Shown here: one piece after another, positions 37,640 to 49,640 of the stretch
Numbering within the stretch: the first letter of the stretch is position 1
How the letters are laid out: the number at the start of each line of letters is the position of its first letter
Assembly (NCBI GenBank): GCA_023333565.1
Contig: JAJKFH010001559.1
Location: forward strand, 1 to 64,000
Length of the DNA stretch: 64,000 nucleotides
Source: Puffinus mauretanicus
Taxonomy: Eukaryota; Chordata; Aves; Procellariiformes; Procellariidae
Direction of reading: 5' to 3'
Made by a program: the position numbers and the translations under genes
The notes under the pieces: model-generated
Database searches by the model: none
Told to the model about the DNA's origin: nothing
The model's input: the letters and a program-made list of their open reading frames with translations, nothing else

Positions 37640-38450
37640 CATTCCCATGGGATCTTGCCAGGCAAGTCTTTGAGCAGACCAAAAATCTGCTCTTCTAAAA
37701 TTCAGAGTGGTTGTTTTTGTGAAATTCTGCTGTTTGTCTTGCTCACTTCTTTCAGGATTTAAAGCTCCAGAGTCTCACAGTCACCACAGTCAAGACTGCC
37801 CTCAACCTTCATGTCTTCAAACAGTTCTTCCTTGCTTGTGAGTACCAACTAACAACAGAACGTCTACACTGACTGATTCACCAACAACCTGCATCAAGAG
37901 TTTGCTCTCAGGTTGCTTGCATCTGTGTGCCTCTGCATCACTGGTGCTGCTCTGTCCCCTGACCCTGACCCACAGGCTCACCTTCCCCAGGGTGAAGTTC
38001 CATGCCTCTGAGTTACCCCTTTGCATAGATCACCCCTTCTCCGTCCCTGACAACCCTGCCCTTCCTGAAGCACCTGTACCCCTGCACTGCAGCTCTGCAG
38101 GTGTGAGCTGTACCACCATGTCACTGTAATCCCTCTGAGGTCACAGCTCAGGTGCTCTGCACCCACTGCCTCCCTCTTGTCCCCAGGGCCATCTACATTT
38201 GTATGTGAGCGTTTGAGATGGGTCCCAAGTTGCACAGCTTTTGGAGGTGAAGTGTGAGAGCCCCTATGGTCATGCTGTCCCCTGGACACCTTAACACACT
38301 TGTGTCCTTGTTTCTCCTTTGCTTGTGGGAACCCCCCTCTCACATGTTTCCAGCCTCCCTCACAAAGTCAGCAAGCTTGTTTGAAAAGCATCCTTGCCCC
38401 GCGTTGTCAGACATATCCCATCCCTTTTCAGTAGTCCTTTTTGTGAGAAA
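37640..38450 (-). mobile_element. Old CR1 endonuclease region, minus strand
   Basis: The plus-strand sequence around 37680-37880 (AAAATCTGCTCTTCTAAAATTCAG, then CTCACAGTCACCACAGTCAAG, then CTTGCTTGTGAG) follows, in order, the reverse complement of the CR1 endonuclease-RT linker, SDHE block and TNKE block. At about 38110 the word TACCACCATGTCACTGTAATCCC marks the ORF2 N-terminus, and sequence resembling ORF1 may follow. With 36929-37420 it could be one old element that lost most of the RT region. Frames are fully degraded. Confidence 0.55.
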
Positions 38451-40923
38451 AACTTTGCTAATTAGTAAAACAGAAGACTAAGCATAAATCACAGTGCTGG
38501 CATTTTAAGCCATCACCCCCATCCTAACATGATATGTGTGCTTCCACATACGCATTCTTACCAAGACTGAATCCTTCCTGCAAATAGCCAAATGCCTTAA
38601 GTGATGAGGATAAAACCTACTTATGCCTGGATTATTTTCAGAGCCTAAAATCCCTTTATAAATCTAATCCATGACATCCAGAGCTCTCTTTTTTACAAGC
38701 CATTTCCCCGTTGGAAAACTGGCAGTAAGAAGACCTCCATGTCTCATAGAGCATTGCATTATTTGGTAGTCTGATCTATCACAATTGGAGAAGGATAATG
38801 GAAGCAAAGCCAAGTATTTTGAATGCATTGATTCTAATAATTAACTATCTAAATTTAACTTCTAGTAAATAAATAGTTTTTTAATAAAACTATAGTGCTG
38901 CCTTTTCAGAATCCTGAATTTTCAGCTGTTCTGTTTAGATATATTCTAATACATTCCTCACAAGTGATTACCTAAGATGCAGAAAACAACAGTTTAATTT
39001 GCAGATCCCAGGTTAAGCTTGCTGGGCTGCTGGTTGGAAAAGTTACTCACTGATCATGGTGTACTCATGATATGAGTACATTTCCTAGATGTCATTATGA
39101 AAAAAAAAAATACACATGGGATCTGTCTATGTCAATCTTTTAGGGAAAAGTTTCTGACTATAACTGCACTTTAAAATAAGTTGCAATTACTAACAAGAAA
39201 AAGGCACTTACATTGTTTTGCCTAAAGATAGGAACTTTACATCTAAAAAGCTTAAGTAGTTTTCTTAGATGCTTAGATTTTTTAAGTGAGACAAAATATC
39301 TGCTTCAGTTACATGTAGGTGAAAGAAACCTGTTGCTAGCTTGCTAGAGATTATTGTATGGAGTGGAAGAGCGTCTGGCATATTTATCATGAGGGTCTTG
39401 TTGGCATGTCATGGCTGTAGGAATACAAAAACTCAGCTCAATGAACCACTGTAAAATCTTACCTTTGAGATTATTACATTGAGTTATATATAATAAGACA
39501 TTACTTTTTTTAATAACATAGTCAAATTATACTCTAGTAACTCTCAAGATATAACCAAAATAAGAACAGATGAGATATGCAAGATAACAAAAGTGAAAGA
39601 TACTTCTTGTGCTAGGATTGGATTTCAGGATTACACACATTTTGACTTCATTAAACCTAGGGCACAAGTTGATGATTTATTGGAGATCTGTTTGCACCCT
39701 AGTGGTCCCTTTGGGCCAATATAAAACAAGTATGAGAGCTATGATGGAAATGTAATTAAAAACCTCAGAATGTGTTTAAAGTTTACCATGCAATTAATTT
39801 TTACCACTAGCTGTACTTGCATTTTTTCCTATCTGTAGCAGGTATCTGTTTTTTACTTAAATGAAATGTGTGAATTATATGCCAGATCCTTCATCATCAG
39901 CAAATATTTCAAGCTATTAATTGTTCTTCTGTTCTAGATTTACAATCTAGATGACCGGTTAGCACAAGGCAAGGACAAGTTTGGTAATTTCTGAGCTCAA
40001 TAACAACTAAATAAGCATTTCATAACAACCCAACTGAAGAACTTGAAAAAAAACCATCACAGAATTTGTAGTTAAAAATGGAATTTTTCATTTTCATAAA
40101 AGCACTATCTCACAGTTAGCAAAACCTGACAGAGAAACAACTGTTTCCAGCTAGTAAACATGTTTTGTTACTTAATCCTTGAGTATCCCAGACTGGAAAG
40201 AAAGATTGCTTTTGCCTCATCTATTTCAAAGATCTGTGATAACATTTCTTTTGGTAAATTCCTACCTGGAATCACAGTATGAACTATGAAGCAGAACAGA
40301 ACCCACTGATTCAGAACTATTTAATTAAACACACAAACCAAAGACCTTTCAAAAAGCCAACTGAATGGATTACCGAGAACCTTTAGTATTCTTAATCAAT
40401 ACTGATTAACCTTTTCTTCCAAAGCAAAATCCTGCTGAGAAATCTGTTGAAAAGAAAGAATATATAGCTAAATTCTATATAAATAGCTGTATTTAATTTA
40501 ATTTAATTTTCTTATAAAAATAATGTGGAGCTAGGAAAATCCATTGATTGAACAGATTGCTCAAACTTTGGCTTTATTTCATTTCAAGGAAGACTCTTTA
40601 CAGTATTTCAATGAAAATAAACCTCCTTCCCCCTATTCCTCTGACGGTTTCTATATGGGGAAACCATTATCTCAATTTACGGCTTCCTAAACATTGTTTC
40701 CATAGTGTCTCATTTGTTCTTATCAAGACCACACACGGGTCTCATAGCCTCTCCCTAAAAGGAAGAAATTATTTTCTGTGTCTGCCTACAGATCTCATGT
40801 CTTTGAAAAATATTAGAAATGCAAAAAACCTCTATCTAGTCAAAGAGGATGGAGAAATATTGTGTCCTTAACAAATATAATTCTTTAATAAATAAAACAA
40901 GTTATGTCACTGACAGGAGCATA
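38451..40923. other. AT-rich stretch, nothing recognised
   Basis: No gene or repeat family was seen. A short (TTTAA)n tract lies at about 40494-40511. A 107-codon frame at 40548-40871 (plus) has no recognisable domain. Confidence 0.6.
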
Positions 40924-42793
40924 ATCATAGAATCATAGAATCATAGAATCAGTAAGGTTGGAAAAGACCTCTAAGATCATCGAGTCCAACCATCAATCCA
41001 ACACACCATGCCCACTACACCATGTCCCTAAGGGCCTAATCTACACGTCTTTTAAATACCTCCAGGGACGGTGACTCTACCACTTCCCTGGGCAGCCTGT
41101 TCCAAGGCCTGACCACTCTTTCAGTAAAAAAATTTCTCCTAATGTCCAATCTAAACCTCCCCTGGCGCAACTTGAGGCCATTTCCTCTCGTCCTATCGCT
41201 GTTACTTGGGAGAAGAGACCAACCCCCACCTGGCTACAACCTCCTTTCAGGTAGTTGTAGAGCGCGATGAGGTCTCCCCTCAGCCTCCTCTTCTCCAGGC
41301 TAAACAGTCCCAGTTCCCTCAGCCGCTCCTCATAAGACTTGTGCTCCAGGCCCTTCACCAGCTTCGTTGCCCTTCTCTGGACACGCTCCAGCACCTCCAT
41401 GTCCTTCTTGTACTGAGGGGCCCAGAACTGAACACAGTGTTCGAGGTGCGGCCTCACCAGTTCCAAGTACAGGGGCACGATCACCTCCCTGCTCCTGCTG
41501 GCCACACTATTTCTGATACAAGCCAGGATGCCATTGGCCTTCTTGGCCACCTGGGCACACTGCCAGCTCATGTTCAGCCGGCTGTCAACCAGCACCCCCA
41601 GGTCCTTTTCCTCCGGGCAGCTTTCCAGCCACTCTTCCCCAAGCCTGTGGCGTTGCCTGGGGTTGTTGTGGCCGAAGTGCAGGACCCGGCACTTGGCCTT
41701 GTTGAACCTCATACAGTTGGCCTCAGCCCATCGATCCAGCCTGTCCAGGTCCCTCTGCAGAGCCTTCCTACCCTCCAGCAGATCAACACTCCCGCCCAGC
41801 TTGGTGTCGTCTGCAAACTTACTGAGGGAGCACTCGATCCCCTCGTCCAGATCGTCGATAAAGATATTGAACAACACCGGCCCCAAAACTGAACCCTGGG
41901 GAACACCGCTCGTGACCGGCCGCCAACTGGATTTAACTCCGTTGACCACAACTCTCTGGGCTCGGCCGTCCAGCCAGTTTTTACCCAGCGAAGAGTGCAC
42001 CTGTCTAGGCCGTGAGCCGCCAGCTTCTCTAGGAGAATGCTGTGGGAGACAGTGTCAAAGGCCTTACTGAAGTCCAGGTAGACCACATCCACAGCCTTTC
42101 CCTCATCCACTAGGCGGGTCACCTGGTCATAGAAGGAGATCAGGTTGGTCAAGCAGGACCTGCCTTCCATGAACCCGTGCTGGCTGGGCCTGATCCCCTG
42201 GTTGTCCCGGACATGGCTCGTGAGCGCCCTCAAAACAAACCGCTCCATGATCTTCCCCGGCACTGAGGTCAGGCTGACCAGCCTGTAGTTCCCCGGATCC
42301 TCCTTCCGGCCCTTCTTATAGATGGACGTCACATTGGCGAGCCTCCAGTCGTCCGGGACCTCCCCAGTTAACCAGGACTGCTGATAAATGATGGAGAGCG
42401 GCTCAGCAAGCTCCTCCGCCAGCTCCCTCAGTACCTTTGGGTGGATCCCATCCGGCCCCATAGACTTGTGAGCGTCCAGGTGGCGTAGCAGGTCATTAAC
42501 TTCTTCCTCATGGATTATGGGGGGTCTATACTGCTTGTCGTCCTTGTCATCCAGCTCAGGGGGCTGAGTACCCTCAGGATAACTGCTCTGACAGCTAAAG
42601 ACTGAGGCAAAGAAGGCATTGAGTACCTCAGCCTTATCCTCATCCCTGGTGGCAACGTTCCCCCCCGCATCCAATAGAGGATGGAGATTCTCCTTGGCTC
42701 TCCTTTTGTCATTAATATACTTGTAAAAGCATTTTTTGTTGTCTCTCACGACAGTGGCGAGGTTGAGTTCTAGCCGGGCTTTTGCCTTTCTAT
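40924..42793 (-). mobile_element. Young 5'-truncated CR1, minus strand
   Basis: The left end holds three reverse-complement octamers CATAGAAT (40926-40949) followed by the CR1 3' UTR. Read on the minus strand it covers the whole reverse transcriptase region. It stops at the codons for RKAK at 42793, a usual kind of 5' truncation. Over its length it matches the plus-strand CR1 (2083-3948) very closely, by eye around 95% at protein level in the RT core, so both belong to one subfamily. No target-site duplication is visible, as usual for CR1. Confidence 0.92.
41036..42793 (-). pseudogene. CR1 reverse transcriptase pseudogene
   Basis: The protein includes [44 protein letters not shown] and the catalytic FADD box, so all key RT residues are present. 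It is split across frames. The run of A in the codons for WVKNxL has five A instead of the six found in the 1893-3860 copy, shifting the frame near 41980. A second single-base loss near 41205 (around the VTSDRTRG block) shifts the C-terminus. The stop lies at 41038-41036, several codons earlier than in the other copy. Two simple indels in 1.76 kb point to fairly recent inactivation. Confidence 0.85.
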
Positions 42794-44871
42794 ATGATGA
42801 AGTACTCCCTAATAACGATAAATACTATCATGAAGAACCTAAATACACATATTAACTTCTTTAACAATAAAAAAAAAGAAAATAATTTTGCATCTTAACT
42901 GTTGGTGTGCAACATTTTAAACACATAACATTATCTCCCGGCTTTTTTTAATAATCGTATAAAAGGTAAGAGACTTTGATTTGTCTTTTCATAGTCTAAA
43001 ATATAAAATAAATAGTTATTTTAAATAATTATTATGAATTCATTTGTAAGCCATATAAATTAATATTCTAAAAGCTGAGATTTTACCTCAATTTATTACA
43101 TATGCACAATAATCCTGCAACCACAGATATACTTTACAGAAGTCTCATTGAAATACTTCCTAGGTTAAATCTTCTTTTTTTTAACAAGAAGCTTATAGAA
43201 ATACAACATGCACAAGACTGTATTTACAAGATAAACTCATCTTACAAGTAACAGTTGTACTAAGTTTTGAGCTTTTTGTTTGGAATTACTTACATTGGCA
43301 TATGGCCGTATTACGCATGCATAACACTCTTAATACCTGTACAAGTACTAGAATGAAGAAGTATGATGCTTAATCACTGAGCAGATTAGAGAAAAACCTT
43401 TCATCAGAACAGACCTGAATTCCACTCGTGATTTGTGTCACAAGAAAAAGATTTCCCTAATCTTCACATTACTGCATGATTTTCTCACACCATGGCATGA
43501 ATAGCTTTTACTATCTGCCCAAGCCTCTGCCCAAGACTTGAAACAGCACAGCTGATGATGAAGAGGAACTGGCAGACATGCACTTAGAAAAAGTTTATCA
43601 TGTTATGCCTCTTTCAAACTATGTATTATATATTCTTAATTTCCAATAGAACAATTTATCTCAGCTGTAAGTCATATTCACATGGATTATTAAAAGGAGC
43701 ATACTGGGAAATATTTAAATACAAAATTAATTAGCAAACTTATCACTGTGATAAGTTACACAAAAGGAAAAAAAAAAAACCAACTTTAAACATTTTTTTC
43801 CTGATTGAACTCTCCTAGTGACAGAAGAATTAAGGCAGCAAATGTTTTTAAAAATCTAGTAGTGTTTTACTAGGTTTTTACAGCAGAAACACACCTTTCT
43901 TTTATGTTCAAAAAGATGAATAGTAATGCTGTGCAGGAAGTGTTCTCCATTAAATGAAAAAAGATACATTAAAAAATGTAAGTATGCACATTATGTGTAG
44001 TTGTTTTATAACAGAAAATGGTTTTTTTTGTATTGGAATTACTAAATTCTTTGTTTATTTTTTCTGCAGTATTTAACAAGATATAACGATCAACATAGTA
44101 GAGGCTGGAATACGTTGTTTTGGGAGGGAGCACCTTTTATTTGAATCTTTTTTCTTCATGTTTATTATCCTCATCAGAGGTTCCTTCATTTTATTCCTCT
44201 CTCCTCTTTGTACTCTCAAAGTATCCTAATTTTGTCAGCTGTAATATAGCTGATTATATCCCTCTTTCAGCTCTGCCTCCCTATCCCTGAATGATTATGG
44301 AAGAGTTTGATAAGAGTGCTTAATACTGTGGCAACTACTACACCATTTTAACTTTGTACATTACCACACTTACAACACTTATGTGAAGACAACTGGTAAA
44401 TACACTGTAAACTTCCACTCCCGCAAGTATGTTGGCAATGTATACAACCAAATAGAAGTTTGTAAAACTTGAGAATGCTGCAAATCTGCAAATACTTAAA
44501 GTGGTCTAATAATTCTTACAGTTGTCCTAATGAATTCAGTGGGACCACTTACAGTCAAAGTACGCAACACGTGTGTCAACATGTCTGGGTCTAGAGAGTA
44601 CACAGATTAAGTAGATTTCTAATAAGGCGTTAAAAGTTTATGAAAAACATTTTTGTATTAACTGGGATAATGTACGTGGCTTACAGAATACCCTGCTTTG
44701 GCTTTAGCGTGAATCATCCTTCTGAAACACAATGTGTTGTATTTTTTCTATTTAGATCTTCTCTGTGAAACATAGTTGCCAAAGGAAAAACAGTGATCTC
44801 AAAAAATAGGGAGGGAGAGCAGATTCAGAAAATATCAATGCTTTTAGGACAGTAAAATCTACATCCAAAGA
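42794..44871. other. AT-rich stretch, nothing recognised
   Basis: No gene or repeat could be supported. It is a candidate region for upstream parts of the L1-like fossil that follows, but nothing readable remains. Confidence 0.55.
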
Positions 44872-45308
44872 GTGGAAATTCAGTTCACTTGTATTACCGT
44901 CAAAATATACAGAAAAATCAAGGCATATTCTATAATGAAAATAAATTTCTATTTTACAAATTTCAAACAAGCAAGGCTAGCTCCCTACATCATTATAAGA
45001 AGACGATATATTATGATCCAGTCTATTAAACCTGATAGGGGTAAAAATATCAATGCAGATGACACAGGAATTAATAATGTTTTATTAAACTATTATAAGA
45101 ACTTTTACACACTAATGACTAGAGGTTCCATGGAGGAGACAGATTTATTTCCAGTGAGACAAAATTTTTCATACCTGACTAAAGGCAAAGGTACAGAATC
45201 TACAAAAAAGAAAAATATACAACCATTATATCCTTAAACATAGGCAGTGCTCCAGGATGTGACAGTTTGCTGAGGGAGATTTATAAAGTCTTCTTGTATC
45301 ATTTTGCA
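44872..45308 (+). pseudogene. Degraded LINE ORF2 fragment resembling the L1/Tx1 group
   Basis: A 121-codon frame (44872-45237) contains, at 45022-45111, a stretch ending NADDTGINNVLLNYYKNFYT. This matches the pattern of L1-type ORF2 between endonuclease and RT (G-x-x-x-x-D-x-x-x-I, then YYKxLYT). Just before it KQARLAPYI fits the GxKxxRLLA block. About 45 residues later, in a shifted frame (45237-45308), NIGSAPGCDSLLREIYKVF fits the SPGPDGxxxEFYKxF block of L1 RT. Order and spacing agree with L1, and CR1 uses a different motif here ([10 protein letters not shown]). Frameshifts and stops show it is dead. Traces may extend to about 45480. This is recognition by eye, so chance resemblance is possible. 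Confidence 0.5.
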
Positions 45309-48300
45309 TAATAATATATTTGATGAATTTCAGAATCATATAGATGTTGTTAATTAACTAAGCTAGGTGGTTCCCATGTGACACAAGATGTGTCATAGAT
45401 GACTCAAAAGCTGATACAATTTTCATAAGTGATAAGAGGGGTGACATGCATTATGACCAAACCTGAACAACCTCTGCGCTACTGAAGTCTTAGCATCAGC
45501 TATTGTCTTCTGTTTTGCTTTTTCTTTTTAATATTAAATATACAGGTAGCACTCTGAACAAACCTCAATTTGGTATACATAATTCTTTTCCCAAATTTCA
45601 CTCCAAAGTTTCAACAGCAGTATCATCTCTTTCTGACCTCGCTGCTTGTGCCTGCACAAATTACATGCCATTTAGTAGTGAAGCAGACAACGGTGCCAAA
45701 ATAAAGAAACATTTTCAAACCAACCAAGATGTCTACAAGTCAAAGACATCCAAAGCTGTCTCCAAACATTATCTTGCTAAGTTTGCAATACATGCTGGAG
45801 TTAAAATTTATGTCAATGTATGAGCTGTGTGTTGTAGAACAAGTCCATGACAGAAAAGCAGCTTGCCTGCCTGCTCAAAGACTGCGCCTTCAGAGATCAA
45901 AAACTCTTATCCTGTTTGGAGAGAAGGAGTTTGTGACTATACAACACGAAAAATAGGCCACAAAAAGCAGAAGATATTTGGTTTGTTGTTAGTGGCTTTT
46001 TTACAAGCATAACTGACTCCATAGATGTGAGCATGTGAGCTCTATGTCCAGATCCAGACAAATAAATGAACATACACTCACTATGTTTGCATTAGGGATA
46101 CCAGTGAGAAACTGTAGAAATATATGATAAACTTTTATTTTTCATATACTTCAGATGGTATTGTCTGTGCTTGTGCAATTAATACAGTTGCTTTCAGATT
46201 AGTACTGCAAATTCATTGCTTTTTAATAGTTTCTTTTGTACTACTGTATATCAGGCCATTTTATTTGATACCCAGTCCCGCGCTAGGATTTGAATATACC
46301 TTTCAGTGGGAGCTGGCTTCACATAGAGTTTTTTTTCCTCTGAGCTACTGTGTCTTTCATTAATTTCTTTTTGTATTGTATTAACCCTGGCTAGGGTATT
46401 TGCTTTCTTCTTGTTTTTATTTCTTTCCACAGCTTCACGGAGTAAGGTGGTTTAGAGAATTCTGTAAAGGGAAGAAAAATTTAGACTTACCTGGTGTTAC
46501 TGCTGCTCTTGAGGATATGCTGGGATGAACTCATCACCATGAGATGATAGGAAAGATGTCTGGGGGTCCAGCAAAACTTCTTCAATTAAAATTTCCCACA
46601 GGTGAAAGGGAGAATGGGAGTGGAAGGCCAATAATATATGTTCTCTGCACAGACAACTGTCTCAATAACGGATGATGGGAAAAAAGTCATGATTTAGGCA
46701 GGTAATGATGCATGTATATTAATCACTTTCTCTAGAAGCTTCTGAGACCAGCCAAAGGAATTTAAAATTGACCTCTCATCAGAGACTAAGTTTCTGCAAT
46801 CTCTGTGTTGTGGGGTTGGGACCTCTTTTTACAGCAGAAAGGACAAGCATCACCCTAGAAGACTCACTCCTGTAACTCAGGGGGAAGAATGAAATCTTTC
46901 ATGCATAAACTCCCAGCTACTTTGGCTATTTGAAGAAGCACGTGTTACAATACTAGACAAAAAGAAAATCTTTGCTGTCTCAGTAGTAAGATGTATAGAG
47001 GTTTACATTTCCACCTACTCTCGTATCTCTGAAGTATGCAGACCAATGTGAAAGATGTGGTCTCTTCATGATCCTCTGTTTTTCTCTTCTCTTTAACAAA
47101 TCCCATCTTATAGAATAAATTCAGTAATGAATCCTCAGAATGTAAAACTCAGAATGCCTGTTGCAGGTGCCCAAACTCCAAATTACATAATTGGGAAATC
47201 TTCCAAAAAACAATTAATGGAATAATCACTCTAATCTGTCAGTTAAAGAATTGCTATGAAGAGGTTTAGGAAACATCTAGTGACTCACAGCAGCTGAATG
47301 TTCATGCCATATGGGCCACTCATTTCAGAATTTCTCTCCCTGATTTTATAATCCATGTACCTTTAGGGACCTTCTCTGAGTCTTAGAGAAGTATGCATGG
47401 ATTTGAAGATAATCTTTTTATTAATAAATCTTTTTAATGAACATAGCCAATAAGAAATAAGTGAGTACAAGAAGCAATGATATATTAGGAATCAAATTAA
47501 TTAATATGATGATACCATAATCCTTTAATCACTAACACTCATCTGAGTTTTATTTACTTATTAGAACATACAGACTGATTTAAAACCTGACATGAAATCC
47601 AAAAAGCAGAAGTGCACAGCTTAAAACAAATCTATCTGAAATTGGCAGAAATGAGTCTGGATCATCCTACAAAACAGGACTCTTACAGAAAAGTGATCTC
47701 TCATTCTTTCTAATTTATTTAGATCATTCTTTAGCAAATGCTCGCCTTCATATTTGGAGAAAAAACATTGTTTATTAAGTTCACATTAGCTACCTACTTG
47801 TAGACTGACCTGCCTACCAAACTTTACACCAAGATCTCAGAAAGCAAGCAGAATGTAGGATGCGCACCTTGAACAATTTTTAAGAACATCTGATTTTTAA
47901 GCTGCTCTTTTACTAACTATTCATAGTATTGTAAATAAAAGATAGGGAAATAAAACTAAATACCCGCAAACATATGGTTGCATTAATATGGAGTGTTAGG
48001 TAATATTTTGTTTTTGTCAGCAGGGCTTATTAGCTTGGCTAATCATCAGGCCAACTGCTGCTACTGGGCTTGGAGTACTGACAAAGCAAATAAATCTCTG
48101 TCTGTCTAGAACATTGCCAGAGACAGTCTGCAGACAAACTCCAAACATCTTACTTTAAACTGTTTTTTTTTCTAGCTTTCAAATTATTTTGAAGCTTTCC
48201 ATTGCAATCTCCTCAATTTTCCACCATCCTTTTAAAGTTGTGGGTGCCACAGGTGGGTGCTCCTTTCCATCACTGGACCTATCATAGCACAGTTATCTCC

Positions 48301-49174
48301 ATGCTTCCAATCCCATCATCCCTTGCAAAGGACCCTCTTGATCCTCCCTGCTGCTCCTTTGTTATATAGACTGCATTATGATATTGAGTTAAATATTTAT
48401 GATTCTGTCAAATTTTACATAATTGTAAATATTTTCAGACTTGCATTTGCTCCTAGAGCTCCAATAAAGAAACTAAACTACATCAAAACTAAGCACTGAT
48501 CCCTGTAATGTTACACTAGAAGAAGTACACTGTACTGACATATATATATATTTTACATTTTCTGTTTTAATACATTCACAGTGTAAAATATTGATGTTTA
48601 AAAATAGAATATTGTACTCTGTTAAATTAAATGCCTTTAAAAGCCTAAGCCTATTACTTTGTCCATTCTTACATCCATCAGCAAAACTCACTATATACTT
48701 TTGTCATATGCTGGGGCAGTGATATTTCTTTGACTACCTGCATTCTCCTTTTAAACAACATTCCTTTCCTATTTGTGTTTCTTGTTTCTTAACCTTTGCA
48801 CAGTATAGAAAAGATAACAAAGAAGAGTTAAATCTTATAAAAATATGTGCATGGATATAAGTATTGGAGATATTCATAAATTATTTATAAAAGAGGATAA
48901 ATATGTAAAAGAACAAGCTTTTCTGACTTCATTATGGTATTCAGATAAATGAAGATTAAGATTTGTTGTGAAGAATAACAAAAGGATCTTAGAAAATTGT
49001 GACAGTCCAGTAAAAAAGCAGCTGAAATGGAGTGTAAATTAATTTAAACTGATTCACATAGTTATGTCTTAAATATCTCATTTTAAAAGGATAAAATGCA
49101 TTTGGAAAAAGAACAAAAGAAAGGTGGAATGAATGATTAAAGTACAAAAGAACATCCAGGCAAAGAAACAATTA
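45309..49174. other. AT-rich stretch, nothing recognised
   Basis: Apart from possible further L1-like traces up to 45480, there is no gene or repeat family I can support. A 106-codon frame at 45503-45823 (plus) has no recognisable domain. Confidence 0.55.
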
Positions 49175-49640
49175 TACAGACTAAATCTTTTCAGCCTTGA
49201 AAAAAATGACTACAGGGTAATATACTGGTCTACAAAATCCAACAAAGCACTCAGAAGATAATCAGGAAAGGATTGGTCATTACGTCTTTCCATGCAAGAA
49301 CTAGACGTGCATCTAATAAGGTTTGGAGGTGAAATGTCTGAAAAAAAAATTGAGAAACAGGTTCTTGCAACAAGGAACTCATCACTGGAATGTTTGGGGC
49401 ACCAAAAGGTCTCATGGATTCAGAAAGCAGCTGGAGCAGCTTTTGGAGCAAAAGTTCCTGCAAGAAGTGACTTTGCCTTCGAAAATCATTGAAAACCTGT
49501 CACTGACAGTTTGGAGGACACTGTGGCGTAGTATTATACATATTTCCCTTGATCTTATACTTTTCATTATATACATTTATAGAGAGGATATTAGGCTCAA
49601 TGGACATTTTCTGACCTTGAATACCTGTTTTTCTATACTT
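49175..49640 (+). mobile_element. Ancient CR1/L3-like LINE 3' end, plus strand
   Basis: The order of words follows the 3' part of the old amniote CR1/L3 group. It runs from TTCAGCCTTGAAAAAAATGAC through the AAGAACTAGAC block and a TGGATTCAGAAAGCAGCTGG block to GATATTAGGCTCAATGGAC with TTTTCTGACC near 49590-49618. This corresponds to the usual GATACTGGGCTAGATGGACC plus GGTCTGACC ending. It is far more divergent than the octamer-tailed CR1s in this window. Boundaries are approximate. Confidence 0.55.

Noticed and set aside
40924..40950. Regular octamer repeat considered as a CRISPR-like or satellite array
   Set aside because: It is the CR1 3' tail in reverse complement. The units are adjacent without spacers and the rest of the CR1 follows directly.
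41206..42070. Long plus-strand frames (228 and 180 codons) opposite the CR1 RT
   Set aside because: They are antisense shadows of the GC-rich reverse transcriptase. The same antisense frames occur opposite the copy at 1893-3860.
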